Shown piece by piece: positions 11,632 to 25,010 of a stretch of 64,000 nucleotides of DNA. The stretch's first letter is position 1. Every line of letters begins with the position of its first letter. The translations under genes were made by a program, and so were the position numbers. The stretch covers positions 151,782,431-151,846,430 of the forward strand of contig OY740767.1 in assembly GCA_963513935.1 (NCBI GenBank), given 5' to 3'. This stretch comes from Aphrophora alni. Lineage: Eukaryota; Arthropoda; Insecta; Hemiptera; Aphrophoridae. The notes beneath the pieces were generated by a model, which was not told the origin of the DNA, made no database searches, and saw only the letters and a program-made list of their open reading frames with translations.

Positions 11632-13203
11632 ATAAATGTGACAATATAAAAAAATATTAAATTTTGGTATTTTAAATATATTATTGTTCAGTAACGAGTC
11701 CTGTTATATCCGAGTTGCCCTCCAAATGAAGAATTTTCTACTTATATCGCTTACTAGGCCTGCAGGGGCCACCCATTTGATAAGGACTGTAGGTGGTTTC
11801 ATTTGCATAATTGCAAGTTACAGTAAAACTATGTATGTATCAGTTTGCATGACAGGACTGACCGAGTACAATTATGGTGTCAATCAACTTGTTTTTTCTA
11901 TGACAAATGACTGATTAAATTGTAATTCTTACACGAAACATCTTTAATTACTATTGTGTAACAAATTTAAAAAAAATTAATCTGGTTTTTTATTGAATAA
12001 ATTTTTGTCTGACATCCCAGTATTAACATTAAACACATTTAGTTTTTGTTATTTCTGGTTAATGAGCTTTCTTCTCCATCCTATTTTGAGTATTTTTTCT
12101 GTAATCTGTAATGTGTACATTACGGCACCAGTCTAATTATCCTTATTACTGTCAGGATTGAAAAGTTTACTGTTGTACCTATTCTCTCTCTCTTTAATAT
12201 AGTCTGGTCGGAAAATTATGGAACTCGCTGTTGTAGAATAAACCTATTGTCTCTTCCTTAAACAAAACCAAATAGTAATAAAATTTTAAAAAATATGCAA
12301 AACTGAAACCTTCTTTAGGCAGATCTACTGGAAAAATGTAACATTACCAAATTAAATGTATCGTTAATCTGACGTCTCTTGTGGCATAACTCAAGGGTTA
12401 AAGATTGTACAATCAAACATGACTGCTACTGTTATGGAGTTTGGTTCTCCTTCATCGACGGATTTAAAGTAGACTTAAAAAAAAAAATCAAATTACATTT
12501 CATTGATGTAGTTTAATCAGACATTTGCCATCATTAGTGTATATAGAAATTAATAGGCCTTTATGGCAGTTTGAGAGTATAAATTAACTCCCATTATCAA
12601 GTAAAATAATATCAACACAGCCAAGGGCCATGTTGGAAAATAAAACTAAAACTAGTAATCTACAAAATAACAGTTACAAAACTTCAGTGTGTGATTTAAG
12701 CAAAACATCTTCTTTTAATATTTTTAGGTTTATCACTTGATAAGAGAATTGATGTACTCTCAAAATCTTATGTATTCATTTTTATAAACACAAATGATGG
12801 CAAATATCTGATTAAATTGTTTCAATAATATGAACAATCTATCATTGTTGATTAAATTAAAAACAAAGTATCATATATATGTACTATCATATTATATAGT
12901 AACATTAAATTTTGTTTGTGGCTTCATTTTTGTGTTTCCTTCTACTTTGTACATTATTTGTAATAAATTATTGTAAATTACACTTTTGAAAATGATTTAA
13001 TCTAGAGATCATAAAGTTTTATTGCTTGGTGATTTTTATAAAATGATTTGCCTGTTATGAACATCTTAAGTCGTAAGAAAATATTTGTTTAATAGCATGC
13101 TTATTTTAGGGTTGTTGTTAGCATTGGCTGAATATTTCTAACTCTGGGTGAGTAGTTTGAGTTTTCTTGAACTTTGTTTGTTGTTGTTTTCGTAAATAGA
13201 TGT
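11629..13203. other. Presumed intron, AT-rich
   Basis: No gene is seen. The block at 12721-12765 (aggtttatcacttgataag, then gatgtactctcaaaat) resembles 52190-52245, so a decayed repeat is shared between them. Confidence 0.4.
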
Positions 13204-13243
13204 TTCCATCTATCCTATCCTTCCTTGTCCCCCACTTTATTAG

Positions 13244-13341
13244 ACTCCGAGAACAGTGCAGTGTCGGGTGCAGTGAAGCCAAGGATACAGTGGATTTTGG
13301 ATTATCGTGCTTGGATTACGCCAAACGTGATGTGCTAATTG
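13244..13341 (+). CDS. Possible downstream exon, frame-compatible with spen (weak)
   Basis: A strong pyrimidine tract (13204-13240, with ccttccttgtcccccac) and TAG acceptor at 13241-13243 precede a 98-bp stretch with better base composition than its surroundings. Spliced to the two leftover bases of the 7753-7977 exon, it stays open as GLREQCSVGCSEAKDTVDFG and then LSCLDYAKRDVLI. The proposed donor (G|GTGTGT at 13342) is weak, and the peptide does not resemble the Arg/Ser-rich linker that follows RRM1 in SPEN proteins. It could be an alternative or non-coding exon, or chance. Confidence 0.18.
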
Positions 13342-13879
13342 GTGTGTGCTTTTTGGTGTTCCCTAAAAAAAAAAATTAAATTACAAAAAAATTAATGTAT
13401 TAAGTGATAAAAACTGTGTATGTGAAAATTAATTTATTGATGTGAATTTTAATCTGTTTTTTTAATGTTGGATGTGGATTTTGTCGTGGGTAAGTAATTT
13501 GATTGCGTTTTATGGTCACCTTTGTTTTCTCCATTCCTGTTCTTTCGTTCTTCCTTTCCTTGAGTTTTGTTTATGTTTTAGGATTCAGACAAGTGGACTC
13601 TGTTTGGTTGACAGTTTGACAAATCATATAAAGTTGCAATATTATTCTGTATTATATAACTGGAACTATTAAGTAATTTGTTTTTCTTTTGGTGATGTAA
13701 TATTTGACTCATTTTTTAATCAGAATAGTGTTACGTTTTTTATAGTTATTACTTTAATCTTTAACGCTTATTTGAATAAAAAGTGATTTTATCTTTTCAA
13801 ACAATAAATATGATTCACTTTATCTGAATTTTTTTAAAACAAATATAAAAATTGAATATTTTAATTTTCACTCAGTATT

Positions 13880-13901
13880 AAAAAAAAAAAAAAAAAAAAA
13901 A
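13880..13901 (+). repeat. poly-A tract (A22)
   Basis: A homopolymer of 22 A preceded by ctcagtatt. It could be the tail of an old retroposed insert, but no target-site duplication was identified. Confidence 0.7.
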
Positions 13902-16900
13902 GGGTCGTACTTAATGTTTATAGTAGATAGTTTAAATTTTAAATCATTTTGAAAATTTTAGTCAGGAAAAAGTGTCAAAAACAACAAGGCCTAAATATCC
14001 AGTTATATTATTGTAAATAATGTTAATTGAATTATTAAAGGTGTGATAGTGTTCTAAAATCTGCATTTACTTGAAAACAAGGACCATACGAAAGTATTAG
14101 TGTCATTTCTCTCATTTGTTTTGCCCTTTTCAATAAAGGTTTTGAGTTTTTCTCAGCGTTTTCTGATGTTAAGTAAAACATTTCTCAGACATTACAAAAA
14201 GTACCATTAATCACTGATGGCAGAAGTTTAAGATTAGGCATTTTAAAAATATCCTAACAACAATTATTCTAATAAGCGATAATTTGTCATTGCTTTGAGT
14301 ACATATACGAATAATTAGGTCACTTGTAAACGAAGAACATTTCAACCACCAAATGAAAGAAAATATTTGTTGAAGATGTTTTAATGATTATATCATCATC
14401 CTCAGTTGTTGGTTTCATCCTCCAGTGTCCTTCAATAAGGATTGAGTGCAAGCAACAACTTAGGATAAAGTCTTCATCTTTAAATCTTGAAAACACTTTC
14501 TATATTTTGTTTTGTTTTTGATTTTATTGGAAATGAAACTTACATAAATTGTGACTTTTAGTTTTGCTGGATGAGACTAGCGTGATTTCCAAAATGATCT
14601 GAAACTGTGTTTCATAGACATTATGTAATCAGTTTAAAAGTTACAGTGAAATGATTGTATACACATGTACTTTTATAAAATTTATAGAAAAATACTCGCT
14701 TCGATAGTTTCACAAACCGAGGGGTGGGGGGGGGAGTTTGACATTGGATCAAAGTTGAAGATCAAAACTTAATCATTTTCTCACATTAATAATTTTTTTT
14801 TTTAAAACACTTATAGGACATATAGAATCATCAAATTTGTCAGACATATTGGCACATCCAACATAATATAATATAACATAATATAATAAATAAGTGTGCC
14901 ATATTTAATGAGTCTAGCTATCCTATAAGTGTGTCAAGATGATATAATTTTAAGAAAATTTAAAAAATCTGAGGTATCACCGATTGAGATATGCAAAAGT
15001 TATAGAATCAAACTTGTAGATATCGTCAAATCTGTAGACTGTTATTTGATAGGTCTTGCCTTTCAGATATAGCATCTTCTGGTAGATGAAGGAGTTGCAC
15101 AAGGGGTAGTATGTACAGGGTTCTCCCCAAGTACGTATCAAAACTTCAGGATATGGTTTCTTGGGTCTAAATGAATAAAAAGTTCCTATGAACATATATG
15201 TACTAAAATGCTTAGTTTGTCTACCATTTTGTGTTTTTTACATGTGAATTCAAATTTGCTATATATTTTTTTAATGTTTAATTCTAATATATCAAAAACC
15301 ATTAACTTTGAAATAAAATTTTAAACAGAAACTATTTTGAAAACATAAAATGGGGGACAGATGGAAAACTAAGCATTTTAGGATATATATTCATAGAAAG
15401 ATTTTAACCTATTTTGACCCAAGGATCTATATCCTGATGTTTTGGAACATCGTTTAGAAACACCCTGTATTAAAATACTCAAGGGTACAATAGTGATAGA
15501 TTGACTAAATTGGCAATAGTTGTTTCTTAAATGAGTCAAAGGAAAGAGTATATCACAATGATAGTGCGGTTCTCCCATATTGAAAATGGAAAATGTATGA
15601 ACAGTAGTTGTTTCCAGTTATTCTTTATATCTTGAGCTCTGTTGTTAGTTTTATACAGTTAATTTTTATACATGGGCGACGATTTTTGTATACCATAGAA
15701 GGATAATTATGATTTTTAAATGAAAAGAGTATTAACAAACCTTTAAAAAAATTGTTATAATTTCAGGCAAATAATATGATGTTTAAAATGACATGCAATT
15801 AATTATCAGTTAATGGTATTAATTTATTTAATCAGTTATCTGGGCTGTATTTACTTAGCAAACTAACAGAGCAGACTATACAATTAGTTTCATTGATTGA
15901 AAAATAATTGAAGTGATGGGAAATGAAAAATATATTATACTATAGTGATTGAGGTGGTTATATTGATTGAAAAAAGGTTATACACTCCAATATTCAACTT
16001 TAACCAAAACGGATGTTAATGCAGTTGATTTAGTTGTACGAACCTTAGGAACCTTAGACCACGGATAACCGAAGATATGATTGTATAGTGTTTATTAGTT
16101 TCAACATTGATGTTTGTTTTCGGGTATTAACGGTATTTGATAGATTATGATTTGTTCATATTAATAATACGATTTAAATTGACCTATGCCATCACTGTGC
16201 ATTTAAAAACTAATACACAGTGTTTTGAGAGTATAAATCTGCTAGGAATGTATAATAGTCTGATTCGTGTTTTTCACAGGTGCACTCTTCGAGTAATTCG
16301 GTGTACATACTTCAGTTGTATAATATTCGTTCATAATATTGTAATGATATCTTGGAGAAAATATAACCCAAGTGATAATTTAATTTAACGATGGAGATGG
16401 ATTGCCATTGCCATATGGTAGAGGAGGACATATGTCTTGCATTATGTAATATAATTGTGCTCATTATGTCCATACACAGAGAGACCAGAACATTTTACCT
16501 GATTAGGCTATCTGAATAGAAACTGCCAGTTACTAAGAGGATGTTACCAATTTATAGGAAGTTATTGTAGAGCTAAACTTTAGTAACGATTGTATTTAAT
16601 AAATTGAAATGTTGTAGCTTTCGTTACATTGTGTTTAAGATTTTGCTGATGCTAAGTAGTTTAAATGAAATTTATAAAACTATTAAATGAGCCCTCAGTT
16701 AGTTTAGTGACTAGAACAATCGTCTTCGGGGTTTGATCCCTGTGGAGGCTTTGAAAATGTCAGTTTTGACCCATCATCATGGGAATTACAATTTGTAGTG
16801 AATTGTCTTAACGGGTTTTGGCTGACAACAAGCAGTTGCTTTATGGATATTTTTTTATGGTGTACAAAATCTTGTATTTAATTTTAGACTATTGATAAAG

Positions 16901-19604
16901 CCGGAAGCTACTGTGTCCTGAAATTCATTGATCCTTCACTCTGCACTCATATCAAGCGACTCTACTCTTTGTTCATGTTTCAATAGAAATTTGTTTAGTG
17001 TTTGATAGAAAGGAACACTCATTTTACCAACATCTTATCTTCTACTTATCTTGAGACATTAATCCCTTATTTTTAATAAGAATTCCCGAACCAGTTTTTA
17101 TGGATAATTACCAATACTTTTTGTTTGCGGAAAAAGGGGTACATTAAAAATTAATCCCTAACAGCTAAAATTTTGAGTTCAGATGGCTTTATAACCATAA
17201 TTAGGAGTGACGAAAAGTCCTTTAATTTAAATCTTAGTCAAAATTGATTTAAGGATTTTTAGTGATATCCGTGAACAGATTTATAGTGACATTTTGTAGA
17301 AAGTACTTTCAACATGGATTTTTTTGTTGTCGCAATTCTTCTTTATTTGTACAGTATTAATAGTAAAATCAAATTAAAATTTGCAAAGCAATCTAAATTT
17401 GTATTATTTTACGCACATGGGGATAAATCTGAAATTTAATTTTCACTTCTATTTTATCCTATATTAACAAATTTTCTTGGTTGGTGACACTCTTAATAAA
17501 TATTTGACCAATAAAAACGATTGCTGTAACAATAAATCTTGAATTACATTCAAAGAATCTGCTTTGTATTATATAATGAATGTTTTATTTCAATTTATCA
17601 ATATATGCCCCAAATAATCCCAAGTCATGATTTTAGAAGAAAGAAGTATCTTGTCTATAAAAGGTCAAATAGACTACTTTAAAGAAATGCTCTATTATAC
17701 AATTTATCAACCACACAGTTATCAAACATAATTAATTTGTTATAAGAATATTTAATTCAGAGATAAACTATTTGAAGCTGAAACAGTCATCAGATAATTT
17801 AAAACTGTCCACATGCTTTGCATTAGATCATAGACACATTGTTTCATAGTATCCCTCCAACTAGGAATTAAATTAAAACTGAAGCTGGATTGCACCTAGA
17901 GGAAAATTGAGTTTAGTATATTGTTTTGGTTCACATTTGTCCAAAATAAGGTGAAATAGCTTGGGATAATAGACATTTTAGGACTGCATCCATGGTTGAT
18001 TTTTAATTTTTTGAATATTATCTCGGAACAGAATTTTTTACATAACTAATATGTTTGTTAGGTTATAATAGGTTTACTTCTAGACTTTATATTTAGATTA
18101 TAGCTCACTGTACAGAATACTCACACATTTGTAAAAAGAGTCGGGGAATCAACAAATGGGATGTCTGCAAAAATCGAATAGGGCTAGGTATTTTTCTATC
18201 TTGTTTTAGGAAAGGTTTAGTTTCATCTCTGATTGCAATTCCTCTCCTCCATCATTTAATTTTCATAATCCTAAGACTTGTTTATCCATTCAACAAAGTC
18301 TTTTTTTTTGTCCCCCCCTTTTTTTGGGCCAATCTCTGGCCATTTGGTATCCCACCATTCTTCTATATTGTATGTCCTAACTATCATAGCCGAGCCTTCA
18401 CAAATATATTCGCTTCCTGGCTTTCAGTTAACTTAGTCATTAGGGAAGTCTCACAGGTTCATATATCTTCTTCAGTATTAAAAAAAAAAATTAAAAAAAA
18501 AAAAAAAAAACTGACTTCATTTTCATCTGATAATTACAGAGCGCAAAAACCATATCTGACAACTGGTTGTACCAGTTGTATATGTTTAATTTCATATTTC
18601 GTGGAATAAGTTAATTTTCTTGAAACCTAGCTAGTGGAATCAAAATAAGACAGTAAAAATGACAGTGTATAATGACACAGTTATCGCAAAAACTCCCAAA
18701 CAGATTTTTTGGAGTGATTTTCTTAAGGCTGGTATCGTCGACTTATATTTTAAATACAAAACTAGGTGAGCCAAAATACACTTTGAACAAAATCAGTTTG
18801 TGATGAATATTTGCTCAGATAAATTGAGTTTGAAGACAGACATTTTCTAAAACTTTTTTTTTTTTTACTCTCAATTTTTCGACATATTGAAATAGTTTTT
18901 TGTAAAGAAAATCAAAATAATTTCAGTTATTAATATTACCTCCCTTCAAAAAACAAAACTTTTTTTTTCCTCCCTAAACTCTATCAATATTTTAAACAAT
19001 TTTTTGTTAATAAACTTATTGAATACATTAAGAAAATAATTAGCTATGGATAAACAAAAACTGAAACATTAAAAGTAAAAAGTAATTTAAACTGAACAGT
19101 AAACAGAGAGCCAATGTGAGGTATAGATGGGAGGAGGGTTATAATGAAAATAAACATTTGTTTAGTGATGCATCATCAGTCATTCCAAGTTGACTTATGA
19201 CCCTGTCCCCTTCATTTATCAATCTGTCATCAGTCACCTTTGAGCTGATTAACTTGTCATAATATTCAGTTGTCAATACAGTAGCTTATGCATAGGCCTT
19301 GTTACATGATCTATATACTCTGTTGATAGGCTTAATTTATGGATATTTTTTTACATACTTTTGTTTCTGGTTTGATGAAAAATGTTTGGTATATACACCA
19401 TGTTATATCAGACCCTGAATTCAAATTTGAAACAAGTTTTTTCCTTCATTAAACAAAATAAAAGGTCTTACCTTTTTTTATTATTTTGAATTGGTTTGTG
19501 TTTGAGTTAGTTTTTATTAAAGCCCAACTGTCCTTACTAGTTACTAGATTTAGTTTTTATAGTTAAAGGTATGCAACTGTCTGCTCTTACAATTTTAATC
19601 GAAA
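13902..19604. other. Presumed intron, AT-rich, no gene
   Basis: It includes a G9 run (14726-14734), the inverted hammerhead-like motif at 14375-14405, a transposon-end-like phrase gaaacaccctgtatt at 15459-15473 (compare 59383-59397) and an A-rich stretch at 18480-18510. The open frames here are AT-rich and carry no family motif. Confidence 0.45.
14375..14405 (-). repeat. Hammerhead-core-like motif, inverted relic
   Basis: On the minus strand it reads ctgaggatgatgatataat then cattaaaacatc: CTGAGGA, a short stem and AAAAC in the positions seen in the other copies. The final GAAAC has changed. Confidence 0.25.
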
Positions 19605-19668
19605 AGTGATAGACTGGTGTAATAGGCTGGAATTTCTTCATGAACATCCAAACTATTATTTGTATAAA
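19605..19668 (+). repeat. Repeat D, fullest copy
   Basis: gatagactggtgtaatagg, ctggaatttcttcatgaaca and tccaaactattatttgta match the reverse complement of 56050-56125 and the fragment at 5458. Family unknown. Confidence 0.55.
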
Positions 19669-20352
19669 ACGTCAATTTAAAATTGTCAATACTATTACCT
19701 AATGATATTTATCTATAAATAAGAAGGAAAACGGTATTTTAACCATTATGTGATTTGTATGAATTATATATATATATATTTTTTTTTAGTTGCATACATG
19801 TGTCTCAAAGGATGCCAGAAATAACAGACCTGATTCTGAATTTATATGGGTATATTTTTGCTTATATCTCTAGATTTTTTTAGTTTTTCAATAGCTCAAA
19901 ATTAGGGGTAGTTGCCAAATCAAAACAAAATTCTAATTTTCTATAATCCTGCTAGCAATTTTAATTAAGTTTTGCCCAAATGAAGCCTTCGATGTCCAAA
20001 ACAACAGTGTTGGTCATCTCCCCAAAAATCCTGTTGATTTTTAATTATTGTTATAAAAAAAACCTTAAAATATTAGGTTATCCCTCAATATGGATTCTAC
20101 CAATTTCATTCAAATTTTAGTGAAAACTAAAATTACTTATCTAAAACATCATTCCAAATTTCAAGGAACATAACAGTTAAAGAATAATATGTAGATGTAA
20201 GCGAACCAAACTTTAGGGCTACTTCAATCAACTACATTATGTTTATGATGAGTTTTGTCTCAAAGGAAGCGAAGTTATATTTAATAACATTTTTGCAAAC
20301 AATAGATATATAAATATTTTGTAACCAATAACTCAATCATATTGAAAATACA

Positions 20353-20363
20353 CCCCCCCCCCC
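20353..20363 (+). repeat. C11 homopolymer
   Basis: Eleven C in AT-rich DNA, one of many such runs in the window. Confidence 0.9.
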
Positions 20364-20450
20364 TACAAATAAATAGGGATCTATTGCTGAATATTATTTT
20401 CGGTTTTGTGAATGGATGTATGTAATGATCGTTCAATGTTTTTGCATAGT

Positions 20451-20456
<6 letters not shown>

Positions 20457-20513
<57 letters not shown>
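20457..20513. repeat. (TA)n microsatellite, about 28 units
   Basis: An uninterrupted TA run preceded by a short TG run. It is self-complementary and likely length-polymorphic. The minus-strand frame with alternating Ile-Tyr is a read-through of this run. Confidence 0.95.
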
Positions 20514-20515
<2 letters not shown>

Positions 20516-21499
20516 ATTCCAAAATCTAAATCGTTAATATTTTCCTCCTTGTTTAAATAACGAAAAATATCTCTGTCATGGTCGTACTCAGGGAGTACAT
20601 TAAGAAATAGCATACCCATACACATTATAAGTGAGCTTCAGAGGGGGCAAAGTCATTATAAACAAGCTGATTTATAAATAACATACTGCCATTTCAGTGA
20701 ATCAGTTTGCGTGACATGTTTTATTATTTTGTAGGCTTACACAAATTACTATAGACATGATCATCAAGGCATATTGTGTAAGTTAATCTGTAACAGTGTA
20801 TCTGATTTCCTTTATCTAGGCCTATCTGGAGCTTTGTCTAATGTAAATTCCGTAAACATTTCTAAACAATAATTCTATTCCATGATTGATATGCAACCAT
20901 CTTTGAGTTTAGTATTTGAATTTGCATTCCTTCGGGTTATTGTCTGATAACATTGTTCTACTTTGTTAATTCTCTTTTGAGGTAATTGTATAGAACTATA
21001 AAGGATAATGCTATTAAAATAGGTATTATTGTATTTAATGCATCGTGAAAAGGCATTGTTGGAGATTAAAAAGATGAATAGCTCCATTGCCGCCAAGATA
21101 AATGAATTTTGCTTTTATTTCCAATTACAAAGAAATGTGTTGGGATTTCAATTGTTCCTGATATTTTGAGGAATCGGGGGATCCGTATAGGTTATTTTCA
21201 GAACAATATCTGTCTGTCCCAAGTGATACATTATCTAAATTTTTTTAAAGTTTTCTGTTGTTAGCTGGTGTTTCGTAGTGTGATAATATTTTTATTTAAA
21301 TTGTTTCTTAGTGCGTAGAGTGTCATGATTGATCCAATCATCTCCAATATTTTTCATATCGAAATGTAAAAAGTGTAATTGGTTTGTAAATGTCCAAACT
21401 CTTTTTTTTTGTGTACAATCAGAAATGAAAATATTACTTTAAGCGAAGCAATTTTTAAATTTCTATGAATTTTTTAAATTTAAATGCAGCTCTGTATGG

Positions 21500-21875
21500 G
21501 CTACATTACCGAAATGAATTTTCCCTGGTCCCAGTATTCCTTCATACTCTAATATTTTCCTTCTCCTTCGCCAGACTCTTCACCAGTGCTATCTTCTTTC
21601 TGTACCAGTCTTTTATCATCATTTTATTGTTCTGTAATGCCTGTTTATGTCAAGTCCTGCACACTTCTCTTATCCACTACATTTGAACCATTTTCTTGAT
21701 ACAGTAGGACTTTCGTTGCCAGTCTATTCTCATTAGAATGTCCCATTCCTGGTCCATAGAAAGTTCATCTCTCGCTTGACCATTGTTATGGATATTTCTT
21801 CAAATTTCTCATAGTTCATGATTTTTTCTTCTCTTTTTCTGATTTGATATGTGAACTCTGATGATGTTTTTTTGG
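21500..21875 (-). pseudogene. Possible decayed coding remnant, unknown family
   Basis: On the minus strand two neighbouring stretches look more like protein than their surroundings: QIRKREEKIMNYEKFEEISI followed by TMVKREMNFLWT, then after shifts and stops KMMIKDWYRKKIALVKSLAK followed by EKEN. Both are charged and helix-prone. A broken mobile-element ORF is possible. No domain is recognised and chance cannot be excluded. Confidence 0.2.
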
Positions 21876-22137
21876 GTCTTAAGATTTTACCCAGAATTTT
21901 CTTTCTTTTTTATTTCACTTGTACTGTTGTCTATATGGTTTCCACTGTGTACAGACATTTCAACGAGTTATAGAGCTTGCAAATGGTTTTTAAGGTATAT
22001 TGTAACAGGAATCCTTGCAACTGTTTTATTAGTGGGGTATAAATGGTCTAATAGAGTGAAATTAGTGATATGAAAGATTTCATATTTTGGAATTTAGGGT
22101 AAGGTAGTATGTTTCAAGAAATGATATTCCTCAATGG

Positions 22138-22345
22138 TTCACTTATTGTGAGTAAGGGTGGAAGGTGGAAGGTGGATCCTATACTTTTCTTCATGTAATC
22201 TTGGGTCAGGTTCCTCTATTTCATATTTCAACTTTTGTTTTCTTCCAACCTTGATGCTAGTAGAGTATTATAAGGCTAGAGGTCTTTTATTTTATGCTCT
22301 TTTAATAAGAAGATGATGACTGAGAAGATTTTCGCTTTAAAAAAA
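22138..22345 (-). mobile_element. Repeat A copy, reverse orientation
   Basis: cttcatgtaatcttgggtca, ttgttttcttccaaccttga, gatgctagtagagtatt, ggctagaggtctttta and aagaagatgatgactgag follow the reversed family order. It lies about 130 bp from the next copy in the same orientation. Confidence 0.75.
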
Positions 22346-22477
22346 TTAAAATAAATAAATAAATTTGAAGGAATTATTTATTGACAAAAACCTTTTATGG
22401 TCGGAATAAAAGTGCAAGTGGTTTTAAATATTATAAGATGTGCACTATCATTCACCATAGTAAAACATTTATGACAC

Positions 22478-22672
22478 TCGGAGGCTCAGTCTGAAATGAG
22501 TGCAGGAATGGAGGACCCGAGGACCCTAGTTTAGATCCAACTCTGACACTATTAAGAGTAGTAAGACTATTCGAGGGTCAGGTGTCTTTATTTTATACTC
22601 TTTTTTTTTCTTCTTTTTTTTTCCTTCTTTTTTTTATAAGGCTATGATAAGCGTAAGGTTTTTCGCCTTTAA
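22478..22672 (-). mobile_element. Repeat A copy, reverse orientation, internally deleted
   Basis: The left-end module (aatgagtgcagg, gaggaccctag) joins directly to tccaactctgacactattaa, so the middle modules are lost. The remainder (ctattcgagggtcaggtgtc, T-rich run, ataaggctatgataag, ggtttttcgccttt) is intact. Confidence 0.7.
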
Positions 22673-22773
22673 ACAAAACAAAAATTAAAAAATGTTTCAA
22701 AATTGTATTCTCTAGTGAGCTTAAGAAAACATATTGGTTGCCATCTTAACAAAAACCCGATTCCTATTTCTTC

Positions 22774-22787
22774 GGGGGGGGGGGGGG
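22774..22787 (+). repeat. G14 homopolymer
   Basis: The longest G run in the window. Confidence 0.9.
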
Positions 22788-22907
22788 TGTATAAGGATGA
22801 TGAGCCTTGGAAACCATTGTAAACGGATCGTGAGTAATTAGGGATGATATTATTTACTTTTTTTTCCTCCCCCTCCTCTAATTTGGGCTATAGACTTTTC
22901 TTTTCAT

Positions 22908-23112
22908 AAGACGAAAAACCTCTGGGTCATCATGCCTTATTAAATAAATGAAGGAAAGAACATAAATAAAGACTCCCCTAGCCCTTAAACGTCAGGGTCG
23001 GAAGAGAACAAGTGTTGGTCAAGAGAGATCTTATAGAAAGATGAAAGAGTGATATAACCCAACCTAAGACTCTAGGGATTGACAAACCCCCGTGTTCGAT
23101 CTCAGGAGATGT
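22908..23112 (+). mobile_element. Repeat A copy, forward, nearly full
   Basis: gacgaaaaacctctgggtca, cataaataaagactccccta, cgtcagggtcggaagagaac, aagtgttggtcaagagagat and gggattgacaaaccc follow the family order. The vccagctagg module is missing. With the two copies just upstream it makes a three-copy cluster in 1 kb. Confidence 0.75.
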
Positions 23113-23399
23113 TGCAGATATTTCCTTGAAAATTTGCTATTAATACTTCACATAACTTACTCTATTATGACGAAATGTGAGTTAAGGTAAGAAATAGGAA
23201 AGATTTGTAAGAGGAACTAACTTGGCCACAGTCTATATTAACCAGAGACTCCTTCAAAGTTTTAATACAAAAATCTTGTCTACATTTCTATTTTGTTTAC
23301 AAAACATAACCTAAAAATAGCCTTACAACCGTACAACAGACCATAGCAATGGTAAGTTATAATTAAATGTTTCACTTATTGATTGAAAGGAATCACCGT

Positions 23400-23780
23400 T
23401 TTAACCTCGAGGGCGACACACCCTTTGTTAATTGAAACTTGGCAACCCTGCGATGCCTCGTCCCCCACTTCCGGGATCTAGTTACGCTCCCTTTCCCGGG
23501 GAGAAAGTAAATCCACCTGCCACAGTTCCGGCGCGAAATTAGTTCGCTTTTTGAACATCACTGATAATAATAGTTGGGAGATGAACGGAAGCGATAGTGC
23601 TGTGTTGGTCGGGTTCATTTCATTTAGACGTGAACATCGAGGTATTATTGATGGGTATTTTGTTGAACTTTCGTCTAATTCTGTCAAATGTTGTGAATTA
23701 ATTCAGGGGTGTGTATTTTGTCGTCTAATTGTGAGAACAAACTTCCATTCGCTCGTCACCAAAACTCGTTCGGAAGTTGT
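23400..23780 (+). promoter_or_regulatory. CpG-richer island with an open frame, function unknown
   Basis: It contains acttccgggatc (ETS-type core), ccctttcccggggagaaag and gttccggcgcgaaatt. An open frame from the ATG at 23581 to 23892 (103 codons, ends ILSIIPEP) is unusually long for this AT-rich window, but its peptide (MNGSDSAVLVGFISF...) matches no family I know. It could be a promoter, a first exon or chance. Confidence 0.25.
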
Positions 23781-24307
23781 CATCATCAAGAGTGAAAATG
23801 ATGCTGTTTTTAAACGTAAATCGTATTTCATAAAAATCAAGGCGGTGGTGAAAGCTCATTTTAGTATATTATCGATCATTCCTGAACCGTGAATGATTTT
23901 TCACATGTTTCGATCTTTAATCTTCATTTCAAATTGTGAAGAAAATCTGTAGAACCGATAACAACCCCATGGCCGATTTTTATTGATCAATTTTGGAGAG
24001 TTGGCGACCAAAAATCCTTAGAGGCTACACACGAGTCAAATTTGATCCAAATCGTTTTTGCCGATTTTGAGAAAAATCTAATTTAGTTTTTTTCCCTTTT
24101 GAACGCCTAAATCCTAATTTGATTACAGTATGCGATGGACTGTAAAGCACTGCACACATGACGTAATTTCTAAAACCACTTTTTTGAACATCAGAAGATC
24201 TTAACCGTAATCCATGATATTTATTCTTCAAAAAGCGTCAAAATTGTTAAATAAAAAGCTTTTTGTGACGTCTATAACATTTCTTTGTATAGAGGTATGA
24301 TTGGGTC

Positions 24308-24335
24308 GTTTCGTCTACACATCGACATCTTCAGG
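24308..24335 (-). repeat. Hammerhead-core-like motif (best GAAAC copy)
   Basis: On the minus strand: cctgaagatgtcgatgtgta then gacgaaac. It has CTGAAGA, the stem GTC/GAC and GAAAC directly after the stem, with one extra T before the stem. It is the closest of the relics to a type I hammerhead core. Confidence 0.4.
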
Positions 24336-24995
24336 GTTTACACATTAACATTACCACACATAAAATACACAGTTGGACACATAGATGACAAAGTTTTGTA
24401 ATCTTCTCGATACAGGTAAATGTATCTATTTCCCCCTCTATAGCATGTGACAACATACAAATTAATGACACTGGTGCAAGATCAATCGATATTTCAAATT
24501 GTATTGGTTACGTCTTAGGGTTTTAGGCTAATTTTGGAAATTGTTAAGACATTGCATGTTTTTCGTATTCTATGTTCAGCATTTGGAATTATTCAAGATT
24601 AACCAAGTCTCGTTTTTATTAACATTTTCAAAATTTAACCCTGTTGTGGACCCCCCTCCTGAACACATGTCTTTTCGGTATTTTTTCGTTTAAAGGTAAA
24701 TAACGAAATTTTAATTTCAAATTCAGCTCTGACGATTGTAATGAAAATTTACCTTTAGCGTGCCCATGGAAAACTATTTGGATCCATCTCCCCAAATATG
24801 CATGTTCGGAAATTATCCGTCAAGCTATGAAAACCATTCTGAACGGTTTAATATCGCAAAATGGTTGTTCAAGTGAATTTAATTTTTGGTGAAATTTTGA
24901 AGGATCACGTATGTAATTTTGTAAATACGTAAATCAACCATGACCCCCGTTTAGGTTCATTTTATGGTAGTTTAGTAAACGCCCTAATCTAACCC

Positions 24996-25010
24996 AACCT
25001 AACCTAACCT
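24996..25010 (-). repeat. Interstitial arthropod telomere motif, 3 units
   Basis: (AACCT)3, the complement of TTAGG, extended by degenerate units on both sides. Two-unit tracts occur at 9248-9261 and 58043-58053. Confidence 0.75.

Noticed and set aside
20281..20625. 114-codon minus-strand frame with Ile-Tyr repeats
   Set aside because: It spans the (TA)n microsatellite; flanking parts show no domain.
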